Position numbers and translations under genes: made by a program. This document shows, in pieces, positions 12,321 through 22,787 of a DNA stretch of 64,000 nucleotides. The notes beneath the pieces are model-generated. The model did no database searches and was not told where the DNA came from. It saw only the letters and a list, made by a program, of their open reading frames with translations. Each line of letters starts with the position of its first letter. The first letter of the stretch is position 1. The stretch is from Candidatus Microthrix subdominans (GTDB lineage: Bacteria > Actinomycetota > Acidimicrobiia > Acidimicrobiales > Microtrichaceae). Where the stretch lies: positions 1 through 64,000 of the forward strand of contig JADJZA010000009.1 in assembly GCA_016719385.1 (NCBI GenBank), written 5' to 3'.

Positions 12321-12687
12321 CGGCCGTCCTGATCCTGGGTGAGTCCTTGAAGAAGGTCCCGGGTCTCCTCCAGGTTGGAGATCCACAGCCGGCGGGCGAC
12401 CGCCAACAGCTCCACCCATGAGCGGATCCTTCAGCGCGTAGAAGACCGTCGTCGCCTCCCGACGGGCGTTGACCAGGCCGGCCCGGCGGAGAATCGCCAG
12501 TTGCTGGGACAGGTGCGGGGCCTCGACCTCGACCTCGTCCGCCAGTACTCCCACCGGGTACTCCGCGCCGGCCGCCAGTACCTCGAGCACTCGGACGCGA
12601 ACCGGATGTGCCAGGGCCTTGAAAAAGTTGCGCCTTCACCTCGAATACCGGCGCTCCGGCTTGCTGCTCAGTTCCGATGGGCGCCAT
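12317..12687 (-). pseudogene. ArsR-family regulator, frameshifted
   Basis: Winged-helix repressor that probably controls the SulP transporter, whose ATG overlaps its stop (ATGA at 12317-12320). The ATG at 12687 gives MAPIGTEQQAGAPVFEVKAQ, then after one frame change the helix-turn-helix runs MLEVLAAGAEYPVGVLADEV, APHLSQQLAILRRAGLV and ARREATTVFYALKDP. This is the standard ArsR DNA-recognition region. The tail returns to the first frame and ends QDQDGR. About 122 residues, a normal size. No Cys pair of the arsenic/cadmium kind is visible, so the inducer is unknown. The 104 bases upstream, AT-richer than the surroundings (12710-12740), are the probable promoter. Confidence 0.65.
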
Positions 12688-12791
12688 GACTGCGTTTCTT
12701 CTATCTGCCAATAAAAGTTAGGTCAGCGGTATGTTAACCAGCGCCCATGCTGTGCCGTCAGGCGATGCACGCCGTGGCGGTTGGCCGCCCG

Positions 12792-14836
12792 TCAAGTGGG
12801 TTCGGCAGGTGTGGCGGTCTCCTCGGCCGGGACGTCATTGGCGGCGCTCACGTCGCCAAACCACGCCCGATCCGGGTCTCGCTCGACAAAGCTCAGCCCG
12901 AGCAGAACGCCGAGGGAGATCCCGATCATCGACGTCAACGTGGTGGCCAGGGTGGTCAGGCCGTTCGAGCCGAGCGGACCGAGCAACATCGTGACCCCCT
13001 GCAGGCCGAGCGACCCGGGGACCAGAATCCTGAAGGCGGGCAGGAAGATCACCAGCGGGCTTGGTGCGGACGAGTGCCGGGTGGCGAGCGCCGCAAAGGG
13101 GTCAACGCACCGCTCCGAAGAACGACGAGAGGGCCCCGCCGAAGAAAAAGGGCCCGAGCACCTGAGCCGCATAAGCCAGGTAGAGCATGCCGAGCAACCA
13201 CCAGCGTGACGAGCGGGACCCACCGTTGTACCAAATGATGCCGATGCCGAATACGGCGACGCCCACCCACGGTGCGATCGTGCCGATGATGCTCGACGCC
13301 TCCCCGGTTGAAAGACCGCTTCCTTCGACGCCGACCAACTGAGCGCCGGCGACGATGCCGAACCCAAGCAGCACGAGCTGCAGTGATCCCGGAGGCCACT
13401 CGTGACGTGCCGGCAACCAAGTCGCCGGTGAGGAGTTCGATCACCCCATCGTGAGCTTTGTTCCCTGCATCAGCATGACCAGCGGAGCTATCAACGCAGG
13501 GATGACCCGAAAATCGCTGATGAAGTGGACTGCGGTGAACACCCCGATCGAGGCGGTCAGCGCCGCGACCAGAGGCTGGAACGAGACGTACCACGAAGCG
13601 GTGATGCCCCGGGTCCACACGAACACCGAGCCGATGGGGGCACCCAGGGCCCCACCGACGAGGAGTTCCTTCCAGGTGCCATGCAAGAGAAGCACGAGGC
13701 CAATCGTCGCCAGGATGTAGCCGCCCACCCTCACCTTGGGCGTGAACTGCGGGTCGGACTGCTGAATCCGTTCCAACTCCGCCCGAGCCTCATCGACGGT
13801 CATCGAAGTGCGCGTGACGCGTTGGATCAGGTTGGTGACGTCGTCCATCTGGTCAAGCCGCAACGGTGCGGTGTCGGCAGCGGCAGCCTCGGTGTGGACA
13901 CTGTTCTCGTTGGGAATCGACAGCACCAACGAGGTAGGGAACACGATGGTTCCGAGGTTGTCGATGCCGTAACGGTTGGCCACCCGCTCCAAGGTGGATG
14001 CAACCATCGAAACCGCGACTCCCGACCTGATGAGAACCCGGCCCAGCTCGAGCAGGAGGTCGAGGGTTCGGACGTTGAGTTGCGCCGCGGTCTCATCGCG
14101 TCTGGGGGTGTGGTCGCGGGTCGGAGATGATCCGGCGCTTCCTCGGCGACGATGGGTCCGTCAGGCTGACGCCGCAGGATCACCCGAGTGGCGACGCCGA
14201 TGACGACCAGGACGAACACGGCCAACAGGATCGAGCCGATGGGGACGTTGGAGCTCCGAACCTGGGCCGGCCGGCTGGTTCTGCTGCTCCCCTCGTCCTC
14301 GCGGTCTTCCTTGTCTGCGTCTGCGCCCGCGTCGTCCCGGCCCGGTACCTCGTCTCGGTCCGGTTCGCCGTCTGCGCCCGCGCCGTCCCGCCCTGGCTCC
14401 TCCTCTGGGTTCGATTCCTCGGGACCGGGCTCCGTCATCGTCGGGGGTGCCCTGGTGGGCGCCGTGCTCGGCGGTTGTCCGGTCGTCGACGGTTGGCTCG
14501 CCCCCGGCATGGTCGCCGGTACTTCACTCGCCGGCGTCTCCGCGTCGGTGGGTCGGTGTCCGGTGTCCCCTCCACCTGTGGTGCGCCCGCCGGAGTGTCC
14601 TCTCCCCTGGAAGCGCCGTCGGTGGTCGGCTCCTGGCGTTCCGAGGTCGTCGGGGCGCTGCCGTCGGGCTGGTCCTCCTGGTCGTCGGGTTGCCGGTAGC
14701 TCCACTTTGCGGCCGATCCGTTGGGCCCTACCGGGCTGCCGTGATGGCCGGAGCCGGCAGCGGTGAGCACTTCGACGAACACCAGCGCCAGCGATGCAAC
14801 GATGAGGATGCGAACACCCCGGCTGCAGCCCCTCAA
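12792..14836 (-). pseudogene. ThrE-family amino-acid exporter, copy 1, frameshifted
   Basis: Likely exporter of threonine/serine-type amino acids. A TTG start at 14836, overlapping the end of copy 2, gives a signal-like helix (RILIVASLALVFVEVL), then a long Pro/Thr/Glu/Asp-rich stretch, then a second helix (IGSILLAVFVLVVIGVATRV), and then the ThrE domain. The domain shows VSMVASTLERVANRYGID, GTIVFPTSLVLSIP, and helices such as GGYILATIGLVLLLHGTWKE. It ends LGLSFVERDPDRAWFGD at 12792. Breaks occur near 14540, 14090, 13440 and 13100. Several are explained by one missing or extra G or C; at 13100 one extra G would restore GAVALTP. The polar N-terminal linker is unusual for the family. Confidence 0.65.
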
Positions 14837-16798
14837 GGCGAACGCCCAGCTGTCGGCGGGGCTGTCATCGGCCGAGCGCATGTCTCCAAACCACGCCTGA
14901 TCCGGGTCTCGGCCGATGAACGCCAGCCCCACCAGGATGCCGAGGGAGACCCCGATCATCGATATCAGCGTGGTGACGAGGGTGCTTGCGGCGTTCGAGC
15001 CGAGCGGACCGAGCAGCATCGATACCCCCTGCAGGCCGAGCGCACCGGGGACGAGCATCCAGAACGCTGGGAAGAAGGTCACCAGCGGGCTTGCTCCCGA
15101 TGCCTGTCGGGACGCAGAACAGCGACGGGGTCATCGCTACCGCTCGAAGAACGCCGAGAGCGCCCCGCCGAAGAAGAGGGCACCGAGCACCTGGCCCGCG
15201 TAGGCGACGTAGAGCACGGCCATCATCCACCAGCGCGACGAGCGCCTCACGCCGTTAAACCAGACGACACCGACACTCATCACGGCAATGCCCACCCATG
15301 GGGCGATCATGCCAAGCAGGCTGGAAGCCGCGCCGGTTCGCAGGCCTTCACCGGCGACGCCGACCAACTGCGCGCCCGCGACGATGCCCAGGGCGAGCAG
15401 CACGAGTTGCATCAGTCCTGAGGCGACGCGAGCCGTACCGGCGACCAGGTGGCCGGTGACGAGCTCGATCACACCCATCGTCAGCTTTGACCCGGGGAGC
15501 ATCGTCACCAGCGGGGCCACCAATGCGGGCACCACCCGGAAATCGCCGATGAGGTGAGCTGCGGTGAACGCAGCGATCGAAGAGGCCAGCGCTGCGACGA
15601 GCGGTTGGAATGGGACGTACCACGAGGCGGTGATGTGGCGGGTTGCCACGAGGGTCAGCCCGACGGCGGCGCCCACCGCCCCGCCGACGAGGAGTTCCTT
15701 CCAGGTTCCGTTCAAGATGAGCACGAGGCCGACCGTCGTCAGGAAGTAGCCGGCCACCCTCAGCGACGGCGAGAACGGGGGGTTGGACCGCTGGATTCGT
15801 CGCAGTTCCGCCTGAGCCTGCTCGACCGAGATCGAGGTGTGTGTCAGGCACCGGACCAGGTTGGTGACGTCGGCCATCTGGTCGAGCCGCAGCGGCGCTG
15901 GGTCGACGGCCCCAGCCTCGGTCTGTACCTCACCCCCGCCGGGAATCGAGAGGACGAGCGAGGTTGGGAGGATGATGGTGCCAAGGTCGTCGATGCCATG
16001 AAGTACGGCCACCCTCCTCAAGGTGGACTCGACCATCGAGACGGCGACCCCAGTACTGATGAGGACCCGCCCCAGCTCGAGCAGGAGGGCGAGGGTCTGA
16101 ACGTCGGGCGGCGGTGCTGCCTCATCGTCGTCCTGGGGCTCGGCGACGACCAGAAGATCATCGGCCGCTCCATCGCCGGCGGCTCTGCCATCAGCCGGCC
16201 GGCGCCGGTTGAGTACCCGGGCCACGACGCCGATGACGACCAGGACGAGCACCGCCAACAGTATCGAGCTGATCGGTATCGTCGAACTCTTGACCTGGGC
16301 CGGCCGGCTCCGCCGTGTGCGGCCGTCGTCGGGGGTCGGAAGCTCTCGGTCGGTTTGATCTTCGCCGGGTTGTGTCGTCGGGGCGTCGGTTGTCGGAGCT
16401 TCCTCGGTGGCGGGTGCTTCGGTGGTGCGTGCGATGCTCGACGGAGGAGAGGTCGATGGTGCAGCGGTCGTCGGGGCATCGGTCGCCGGGACGCTTGAGG
16501 GTGCCCCGTCAGATGGTGTGCTCATCGGTGGGGCGCTTGCCCCGGGCTGCACGTCTGTTGTCGTCGGCCGGGATTCCACCGTCGTGGCAGCGCCGTCTGG
16601 CTGTCCCTCGTCGTCGATGGGCTGGCCCCGGGTTGTTGAAGTCTCGTCGGTCTGGAGCGATTCCACGGGGCGGCCGTGTTGGACCGAGGCTGCGGCCGGC
16701 AACAACAACACCAACATCAGCGCCATCGGAGCGCCGAGGGCGACGCAAAGCCGTCGAGGCCACTCTGCCTGGTTCCTATCCATCGCCATGTCGAGCAT
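14833..16798 (-). pseudogene. ThrE-family amino-acid exporter, copy 2, frameshifted near C-terminus
   Basis: Paralogue of copy 1 and placed just upstream in the same operon. The first 550 residues are in one frame: helix at about 20-38, a mucin-like Thr/Pro/Ser/Ala-rich stretch at about 40-170, helix at about 175-197 (IPISSILLAVLVLVVIGVVA), then the ThrE domain starting VSMVESTLRRVAVLHGID. About nine further hydrophobic helices follow. The frame breaks at about 15140 (FFER then stop); adding one G gives FFGAVAMTP, as in copy 1. It continues TFFPAFWMLVPGALGLQG and GRDPDQAWFGDM. A stop at 14833, one frame off, would overlap copy 1's TTG. ATGs at 16798, 16789 and 16783 are all possible starts. 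Confidence 0.7.
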
Positions 16799-16902
16799 CG
16801 TAGGTACGGCGAGCCCGGTTTGGCAGTCGCCTGCGTGCCGCTGCTGCCGTGCGCCGACCCGCCAGAAGGATCCGGCGACTTCAGCCGTTGTTACAGTGCG
16901 CT

Positions 16903-17919
16903 ATGCCCGAACCTGCCAAAGCTACGGCCGAACGTTCGGCTTGGCACGATAACATGCGTCTGGTCGCCATGTTTATTGTGGTTGCCGGGCACTGGGGAAT
17001 CGGACGTGGAGCGTTCCCGGGAACTTCGTCCAACATTTCGTTTGTGATTTATATCTTTCACATGCCACTGTTCATTATGCTGGCCGGGCGGTTTGTTCGA
17101 CCTCGAGCGTCTTTTGACGCTACATTCCGAAAGGGTTGGGGTCAACTCCTCATACCCTTCGCGTTCTTCTTTCTCGTTGATCTGTTTGTTTTGAGCAAGG
17201 TAAGCGGGCCTCCGTTCGTAGCATTCGGACACCTTCCATACGGCCTGTGGTTCTTGGTCTCCCTCTTCTTTTGGCGTCTCATGGTGGTGCCCGTTGGTCG
17301 CTGGCGATCGTTTGATCGACTCGTGTGGCCACTGGCGCTGTTGGGTCTGGTCCTCAGCGGACTGCTGCCCAACTGGTGGTCGCTTGTTCGCACGTTTGCC
17401 TTCTTCCCAGCGTTCCTGTTCGGCATGCTGGTTCTGCCCCGCTTGGAACCTCACCTGCGTCGTCCTTGGGTTCGCGTCGCTTCCGCTGCGCTCCTCGTCG
17501 CCACCGTGGTGGTCGTGTGGCCGCGAGCCCAGCAGTACAACTATCTCTGGCTGCATCAGTCGCGAAGTTACGACGAGCTTGGTCGGGACTTCGTCAGTGG
17601 CGCCGGTCTTCGTCTACTCGTCGCAGCAGCAGGAATCGTGGTTGCTTTGGCAGTCGTTTCGCTCGTACCTACCCGGCGGGTCGGGTCTTTGTCAGGCCTT
17701 GGTCGGTTCACGTTGTACGCCTACTTGCTTCATCTGCCGGTCACCGAGTTCATCATCTACTGGTTGATCCCGCGAACCGATTCCAACGCAGCGGTGTCGG
17801 TCTCGGTGAGTCTCGCAATTATCCCGTTCGTACTCGTGGTGATGACTCGACCGGTGCGCCGATTGACTCAGCCCTTGGTTGAGCCTGTCGAGTTTGCAAA
17901 ATCGGTGCCGGTGCCATAG
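16903..17919 (+). CDS. Membrane acyltransferase (acyltransferase 3 family)
   Basis: Integral membrane protein of the acyltransferase-3/OafA-like group, which transfers acyl groups to sugars or other surface molecules. The ATG at 16903 gives about 338 residues. HDNMRLVAMFIVVAGHWG near residue 15-30 has the conserved Asp-Asn-Arg and the His thought to be catalytic. About ten hydrophobic segments follow, ending FTLYAYLLHLPVTEFIIYWL, typical of the last helices. It reads intact. It is divergently placed from the ThrE pair with 104 bases between. Its DNA is visibly less GC-rich than the flanks, with many AT-ending codons in the first half (for example 17030-17130), which hints at transfer from another source. 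The acceptor molecule is unknown. Confidence 0.75.
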   Translation: MPEPAKATAERSAWHDNMRLVAMFIVVAGHWGIGRGAFPGTSSNISFVIYIFHMPLFIMLAGRFVRPRASFDATFRKGWGQLLIPFAFFFLVDLFVLSKVSGPPFVAFGHLPYGLWFLVSLFFWRLMVVPVGRWRSFDRLVWPLALLGLVLSGLLPNWWSLVRTFAFFPAFLFGMLVLPRLEPHLRRPWVRVASAALLVATVVVVWPRAQQYNYLWLHQSRSYDELGRDFVSGAGLRLLVAAAGIVVALAVVSLVPTRRVGSLSGLGRFTLYAYLLHLPVTEFIIYWLIPRTDSNAAVSVSVSLAIIPFVLVVMTRPVRRLTQPLVEPVEFAKSVPVP

Positions 17920-17928
17920 CCGGGTCGC

Positions 17929-18640
17929 TCACGGCGTCTCGACAGAGGCGATGTGGCCGTCGGCCAGCCGGAGCAGCCGGTCGGAGCGCTCGTTGAGCCG
18001 TGGATCGTGGCTGGCGGCCAGCAAGGTCAGCCCCGTCCGGGCGCGGAGGTCGTCGAACAGGTCGAGCACCAACGCCGCCGAATCGTCATCGAGGCTGCCG
18101 GTCGGTTCGTCGGCGAGCAGCAGAGCCGGCTCGTTGGCCAAGGCTCGGGCCACCTGCAACCCGCTGCCGTTCGCCCCCGGACATCGTCGGAGGTTTCGAA
18201 CCAGCGCGGTGTGCGAGACCGACGGTCGCCAACAGCTCCTCGGCCCTGCGGGCGCGTTCGCGGTGGCCGAGACCGGTTCCGAACATGGCGATGGCAACGT
18301 TCTGGCGCGAGGTCAGCCGGGGGATGAGGTTGTGCAGTTGGAACACGAGGCCGATCTGGTTGCGGCGGTACTCGGTGAGCCGGTGCAGGTGGACCAGGTC
18401 GTGACCGGCGACCCGGATCGTGCCGGTGTCCGGGCGATCCAACGCAGCGAGCAGGTGCAACAGGGTGGTCTTGCCCGAGCCCGACGGTCCAGAGATCGCC
18501 ACGAACTCCCCCGCCTTGATGTCGAAGGACACGCCGTCGATCACGCGGTCATTGCCGAAGGTGCGGACCAGATCGCGAACGGTTACCAGCGGCTCTCCGC
18601 CGTGATCGCCGTCGACCTCGGAGTGCCAATCCTTATTCAC
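17929..18640 (-). pseudogene. MacB/LolD-type ABC transporter ATPase, one frameshift
   Basis: ATP-binding subunit that powers the FtsX-like permease next to it. The GTG at 18640 overlaps the permease stop by 8 bases. Walker A reads GPSGSGKTTLLHLLA, the Q-loop VFQLHNLIPRLT, the signature MSGGERQR, and Walker B LLLADEPTGSLDDDSA; the H-loop is LLAASHDPRLNERS. The frame changes once, just after the signature at about 18165: removing one G would give QRLQVARALANEP, the expected sequence. So the gene is probably whole in the organism. Length, about 235 residues, is standard. The substrate may be a lipid, lipoprotein or peptide; the sequence does not say. Confidence 0.75.
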
Positions 18641-19753
18641 GACGCATCGCCTCCACGGGAGAGAGGAACGCAGCTCGAAGCGCAGGGTAGATCGCTCCGA
18701 GGAAAGCCACGCCGATGGCGAACACCAGCGACCTGGTGAAGATCGAAGCCGTGTAGATCGGGTGGAAAACACCCCTCAGCTCCGGGAGATTTTGCAGCAG
18801 GTTGATCGCCACCCAGCCAAGGAAAACGCCGATGGTGGCGCCGACGAGGCTGACGATCAGCGACTCGCCGAGGACGAGCGACACGATCCGTCGTCGGGTC
18901 CACCCGATGGATCGGAGCACGCCGAACTCTCTGATGCGTTCGAAGAATGACAGGAGGGAGGTGTTCAACACGCCGGTGATGGCGATCACCGCTGCGAGGA
19001 TGGATCCGCCGGTGTTTCCCGCCGAAATCAACACCAAGGTGTTGTCCACCCGCCCGAAGTCGGTTTCGCTGTTCACCGTGGCCAACTGGGGGAACTTCGT
19101 GTCGATCGACTCGCGGACCTGCGCAGAGCTGGCCCCCGGGGCCAGCTTGACGAACCCCAGTGTCACCTGGCCGGCTGCCTGGTAGCGGCCCTGCAGCGCC
19201 GCCAGCGGGAACATCATCGTGGAGTTGCCGTACGAGACGCCGTTGGTCCGGTACAGGCCGGTCACGCGGTACTGATGGCCGTCCATCGTCAGGGTGTCGC
19301 CGGTCTTTTTGTCGATCGATTCGGCCAGTGTGTAGCCCAACATGACCTCGGTTTCGCTTTGGGCGGCGTAGGAGCGTCCTTCGAGAACGACGACCCCGAA
19401 TCGCTTTTGGGCATCGGGTGCGAGGCCGACCTGGACAACGGTGGGGTGGCCGGCGTCGTACTTATCGAGCTCGATGAGGGCACCGATGGAATCCTCGACG
19501 CCGTCAACCTTGGCGATGGAGGCGATGTCGTCGCTGGAGATCAGCGAGTTCAGCAGGCTGTCGGTGTGCTTCTGGGCGATGGTGAAGTCGGCGTTGCCCG
19601 CTTTCAGGAATCCCGTGGCCGACTGCTCCAGGCTGGACGTCAGCGTCCCGAGCGCGACCACGGCCATGACGCCGATCGCCACCGCCCCAGCGGTGAGGGC
19701 GGCCCGCATTCGACGGGCGCTCACGTTGTGCCCACAAGCCCGATGAAGGTCAT
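18633..19753 (-). CDS. FtsX/MacB-like ABC permease
   Basis: Membrane subunit of the ABC system with the overlapping ATPase. A clean frame runs from 19724. The natural start, however, is probably ATG 19753 (MTFIGLVG), because adding one G to a GGG run at about 19733 gives GLVGHNVSARRMRAALTAG, the usual family N-terminus. The first helix is AVAIGVMAVVALGTL; a periplasmic MacB-type domain of about 200 residues follows; then three helices in the FtsX domain: GSILAAVIAITGVLNTSLL, LIVSLVGATIGVFLGWVAI and SLVFAIGVAFLGAIYPALR. It ends VEAMRRE. The family exports or extracts lipophilic molecules or signals across the envelope. Confidence 0.8.
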
Positions 19754-19909
19754 GGACGTACCTCTTTGTGACACCTTACCCATTGGCGGGCCGCCCCAAG
19801 CCGATAGGGAGAGTTGTAGGAAACCGCACGGGTCTGGCCGTCTCGCCAGCAGCGGCGAGCTCGATGTGGTTGCCTGGTACTCCACGACCAGCCAGAGGAG
19901 TCCGATCGC

Positions 19910-20950
19910 ATGGATGCCGTTCAGCTCACCCAATGGAAGCACGACCCCGAGGTGCGTGACGTCCCCGAGCCCGAACCCGGTCCAGGCCAGGTGCTGGTGC
20001 GGGTGGGTGGCGCCGGCCTGTGCCACTCCGACCTGCACCTCATCCACGACTTTGAGTCGGGCATGGTGCCCTTCGAGCCACCCTTCACCCTCGGTCACGA
20101 GAACGCGGGTTGGGTGGAGGCGTTGGGCGCCGGCGTCTCCAGGCTGGAAGTCGGCCAGCCGGTCGCCGTCTATGGCCCTACCGGTTGCGGCCAGTGCCGC
20201 CGCTGCATCCAGGGGCTGGAGAACTATTGCGAGCGCCAGGGCGAGCTCACCTCGATGGCGGCAGGCCTGGGCACCGATGGCGGCATGGCGCGGTACATGC
20301 TGGTCGAGGACCCCCGCCACCTCCTGCCCCTCGGTGACTTGGACCCGGTGCAGGCGGCGCCCCTCACCGACGCCGCTCTGACGCCCTACCACGCGATCAA
20401 GCGGTCGCTCGGTCTGTTGGTGCCGGGGTCCTCCGTCGTCGTGATCGGTGTCGGTGGCCTCGGCTACATGGGCGTCCAACTGCTCGAGGTGCTCACCGGG
20501 GCCACGGTGATTGCGGTGGACACACGCCGATCGGCGCTCGACATGGCCGCCTCGGCCGGTGCCGAACACACGGTCACCGCAGGCGAGTCCGCCGCCCCCG
20601 AGATCGCCGAGCTCACCGGGGGCAAGGGTGCCGACGTGGTGCTCGACTTTGTCGGCAACGAGGCGACCATGCAGCTGGCCGTCGCCAGCGGTCGATCGCT
20701 CGGCCACATCACCATCGTCGGCATCGGCGGTGGCTCCTACCCGTTCAGCTTCTTCACCGTCCCCTACGAGGCCTCGCTGGCGTCGACCTATTGGGGCAGC
20801 ATCTCCGAGCTGATCGAGGTGCTCGAGCTGGCCGAACGGGGCCTGATCCGCGCCGAGGTCGAGCGCGTCCCGATCGCCGAGGTGCCGGCGGCGTACGAGC
20901 GCCTCGCCCGAGGCGACGTCAACGGTCGCCTGGTGGCCGTTCCCGAGTGA
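19910..20950 (+). CDS. Zinc-dependent alcohol dehydrogenase
   Basis: NAD(P)-dependent medium-chain dehydrogenase that interconverts alcohols and aldehydes or ketones. 346 residues, intact. The catalytic zinc site is GAGLCHSDLH with Cys at about 38, and GHENAGWVE with His-Glu at about 63. The structural zinc site is GCGQCRRCIQGLENYC (four Cys at about 89-103). The Rossmann motif is VVIGVGGLGYMGVQLLEV, and VIAVDTR suggests an acidic residue that favours NAD. The ATG at 19910 is preceded by GGAG-like bases. It is separated from the divergent permease by about 157 bases. A small stub of a second gene of this family is found at 26.92 kb. Confidence 0.9.
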   Translation: MDAVQLTQWKHDPEVRDVPEPEPGPGQVLVRVGGAGLCHSDLHLIHDFESGMVPFEPPFTLGHENAGWVEALGAGVSRLEVGQPVAVYGPTGCGQCRRCIQGLENYCERQGELTSMAAGLGTDGGMARYMLVEDPRHLLPLGDLDPVQAAPLTDAALTPYHAIKRSLGLLVPGSSVVVIGVGGLGYMGVQLLEVLTGATVIAVDTRRSALDMAASAGAEHTVTAGESAAPEIAELTGGKGADVVLDFVGNEATMQLAVASGRSLGHITIVGIGGGSYPFSFFTVPYEASLASTYWGSISELIEVLELAERGLIRAEVERVPIAEVPAAYERLARGDVNGRLVAVPE

Positions 20951-21039
20951 ACGATGTCGTTGGGCGAACCCCGGTCGTGTCGCCGCATCGTTGACCGACC
21001 CGCCCGGCTCATCCGCCTGCTCGTCGTTAGCCTTTCGCC

Positions 21040-21589
21040 ATGTCCTCCGACCCGCCCACCTGGCTTCAACAAGCTCGCGACCAGTGGAAGCACCGAGGCC
21101 GAGACCGCCCGCCGTTTGCCGAGGAACCCGGCACCGATCAGGAGTCGGTGTGGGACTACCCGCGGCCGCCGGCGGTCGTGCCCGACGGACGCTCGATCGA
21201 GGTCGCCCACCTCGGTGACCTGGTTGCCCGATCGGCCACGTCGGTGCGGGTGCTCGAAACGTCCCACCCGCCGGCCTTCTATCTGCCGCCCGAGTCGGTG
21301 CTACCCGGGCGCCTGGTTCCGACGAGCGGCTCGTCACACTGCGAGTGGAAAGGCGCCGCCGAGTACCTGGCGGTGGCCGGCACCACCGAGCCCGTCGCCT
21401 GGCGCTACCCCAACCCCCTATCCGGAGTTCGCCGACCAGGCCGGGTGGGTCTCGTTCTATCCCGGCCGTGTTGCCTGCAGCGTCGATGGCGAAACGGTGC
21501 GCGCCCAGGCGGGCGGCTTCTACGGCGGGTGGATCACCGACGACGTGGTCGGCCCGTTCAAGGGTGAGCCCGGCACCTCCGGCTGGTAG
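21040..21589 (+). pseudogene. DUF427 domain protein, one frameshift
   Basis: Family of unknown function, common in actinobacteria. The first frame from ATG 21040 reads WLQQARDQWKHRGRDRPPFA, DYPRPPAVVPDGRSIEV, TSHPPAFYLPPESV and SHCEWKGAAEYLAVAG, which is the DUF427 core. At about 21415, in a run of five C, the frame changes, and the reading resumes at YPEFADQAGWVSFYPGRV, CSVDGE, VRAQAGGFYGGWIT and ends EPGTSGW at 21589. One extra base would explain everything, so the gene is probably functional with about 183 residues. It sits between the alcohol dehydrogenase and the DUF2855 gene on the same strand. Confidence 0.75.
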
Positions 21590-21670
21590 GCCTTGGGGCA
21601 GGGTGGGTTCTCGGGAAGTGAGCGGCCCCTCGAAGCGAGGAACAAGGCACACGATGATCAGGAGCACGCG

Positions 21671-22786
21671 ATGACCACGACCACCGACGCACTCGAGGTC
21701 GATCGGGGCGACACCTCGGTCACCAGGCTGGTCACCGACACCCTGCCCGATGCCGACGACCTGCCCGACGGACAGGTGCGCATGCGGGTGGACCGGCTGG
21801 CGATCACAGCCAACACGGTCACGTACGCCGAGATGGGCGACATGTTGGGCTACTGGGACTTCTACCCCACCGGTGACGACACCTGGGGCCGGGTACCGGC
21901 GATGGGGTGGGCCGACGTCACCGCTTCGGCGCACCCCGATGTCGAGGCGGGCGGGCGTTATTACGGCTGGTTCCCGATGGTTGGGACGGTCGACCTCTCC
22001 GTTACTCCCACCCGGCACGGGCTCCGCGACGACGGTGAGCACCGCCACGCCCATGCCCCGGTGTACCGCACCTTCGAGGACACCCGCACCGATCCCCTCG
22101 CTCCGACCGGGTTTGTTGATGCGGTGGAACTGGGCGACCTGGAGGACCGGCAGGCACTCCTGCGCGGCCTCTTTCTCACCGGCTTTCTCGCCGATGCGTT
22201 CTTCGAGCACAACGACTGGTTCGGTGCCCGCCGCGCGGTCGTGTTGTCGGCCTCGTCGAAGACCGCCATCGCCTTCGCGGACTGTGCGTCGCAGCGTGGG
22301 CTCGATGCCTTGATCGGGGTCACGTCGCCGGGCAACGTCGACTTCGTGCGTGGGCTGGATCGATACAGCGATGTGGTCACCTACGACGAGATCGCCTCGA
22401 TCGCCCCCGGTCCGGCGGTTGCGATCGACATGGCCGGCAACGGCCCGGCGACGCGAGCTCTTCATGGGAACCTGGGTGATGCCTTGGCCCATTCGATGCT
22501 GGTCGGGCGCAGCCACCACGACGCTCCCCCGGCCCGGCCCGACAAGGGCCCGAAGCCGGAGGTGTTCTTTGCGCCGACGGCGATGAGCCAGCTCACCAGG
22601 GGTGGCACCGACCAGGCTGAGCTTCAGGAACGATCGGCGGCGGGGCTTCGGACTTTCGTCGAGGGCTCACGGGACTGGCTCGACGTCGATCGCTCGTTCG
22701 GCCCCGAGGCCACAGCGACAACGTGGGCCGAGGTTCACGCAGGGGTCGTGCCGCCGAACATCGGCCGGATCGTCTCGTTGCGCTGA
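21671..22786 (+). CDS. DUF2855 family protein
   Basis: A 371-residue intact protein of the DUF2855 family. Members resemble medium-chain reductases in layout, but their reaction is not established. Visible strings are LAITANTVTYAEMGDMLGYW near residue 40-60, GRVPAMGWADV, GGRYYGWFPM, and later VLSASSKTAIAFADCASQRG, a Rossmann-like segment where a Ser-Ser pair replaces the Gly-rich loop. DWFGARRAVVLS precedes it. The ATG at 21671 follows ACACGATGATCAGGAGC, where CAGGAG is a plausible ribosome site. It follows the DUF427 gene by 81 bases; a joint transcript is likely. The next gene is convergent and ends two bases away. Confidence 0.75.
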   Translation: MTTTTDALEVDRGDTSVTRLVTDTLPDADDLPDGQVRMRVDRLAITANTVTYAEMGDMLGYWDFYPTGDDTWGRVPAMGWADVTASAHPDVEAGGRYYGWFPMVGTVDLSVTPTRHGLRDDGEHRHAHAPVYRTFEDTRTDPLAPTGFVDAVELGDLEDRQALLRGLFLTGFLADAFFEHNDWFGARRAVVLSASSKTAIAFADCASQRGLDALIGVTSPGNVDFVRGLDRYSDVVTYDEIASIAPGPAVAIDMAGNGPATRALHGNLGDALAHSMLVGRSHHDAPPARPDKGPKPEVFFAPTAMSQLTRGGTDQAELQERSAAGLRTFVEGSRDWLDVDRSFGPEATATTWAEVHAGVVPPNIGRIVSLR

Positions 22787-22787
22787 C

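Noticed and set aside
9400..12700. Long plus-strand readings opposite the SulP and ArsR genes
   Set aside because: They are rich in Pro/Arg/Thr and lack domains, whereas the minus strand carries SulP, STAS and ArsR motifs in order.
19721..22519. Open minus-strand reading of about 930 codons over the alcohol dehydrogenase, DUF427 and DUF2855 genes
   Set aside because: It lies opposite real genes on the plus strand, is rich in Arg/His/Gly of the kind made by GC-rich antisense frames, and shows no domain.
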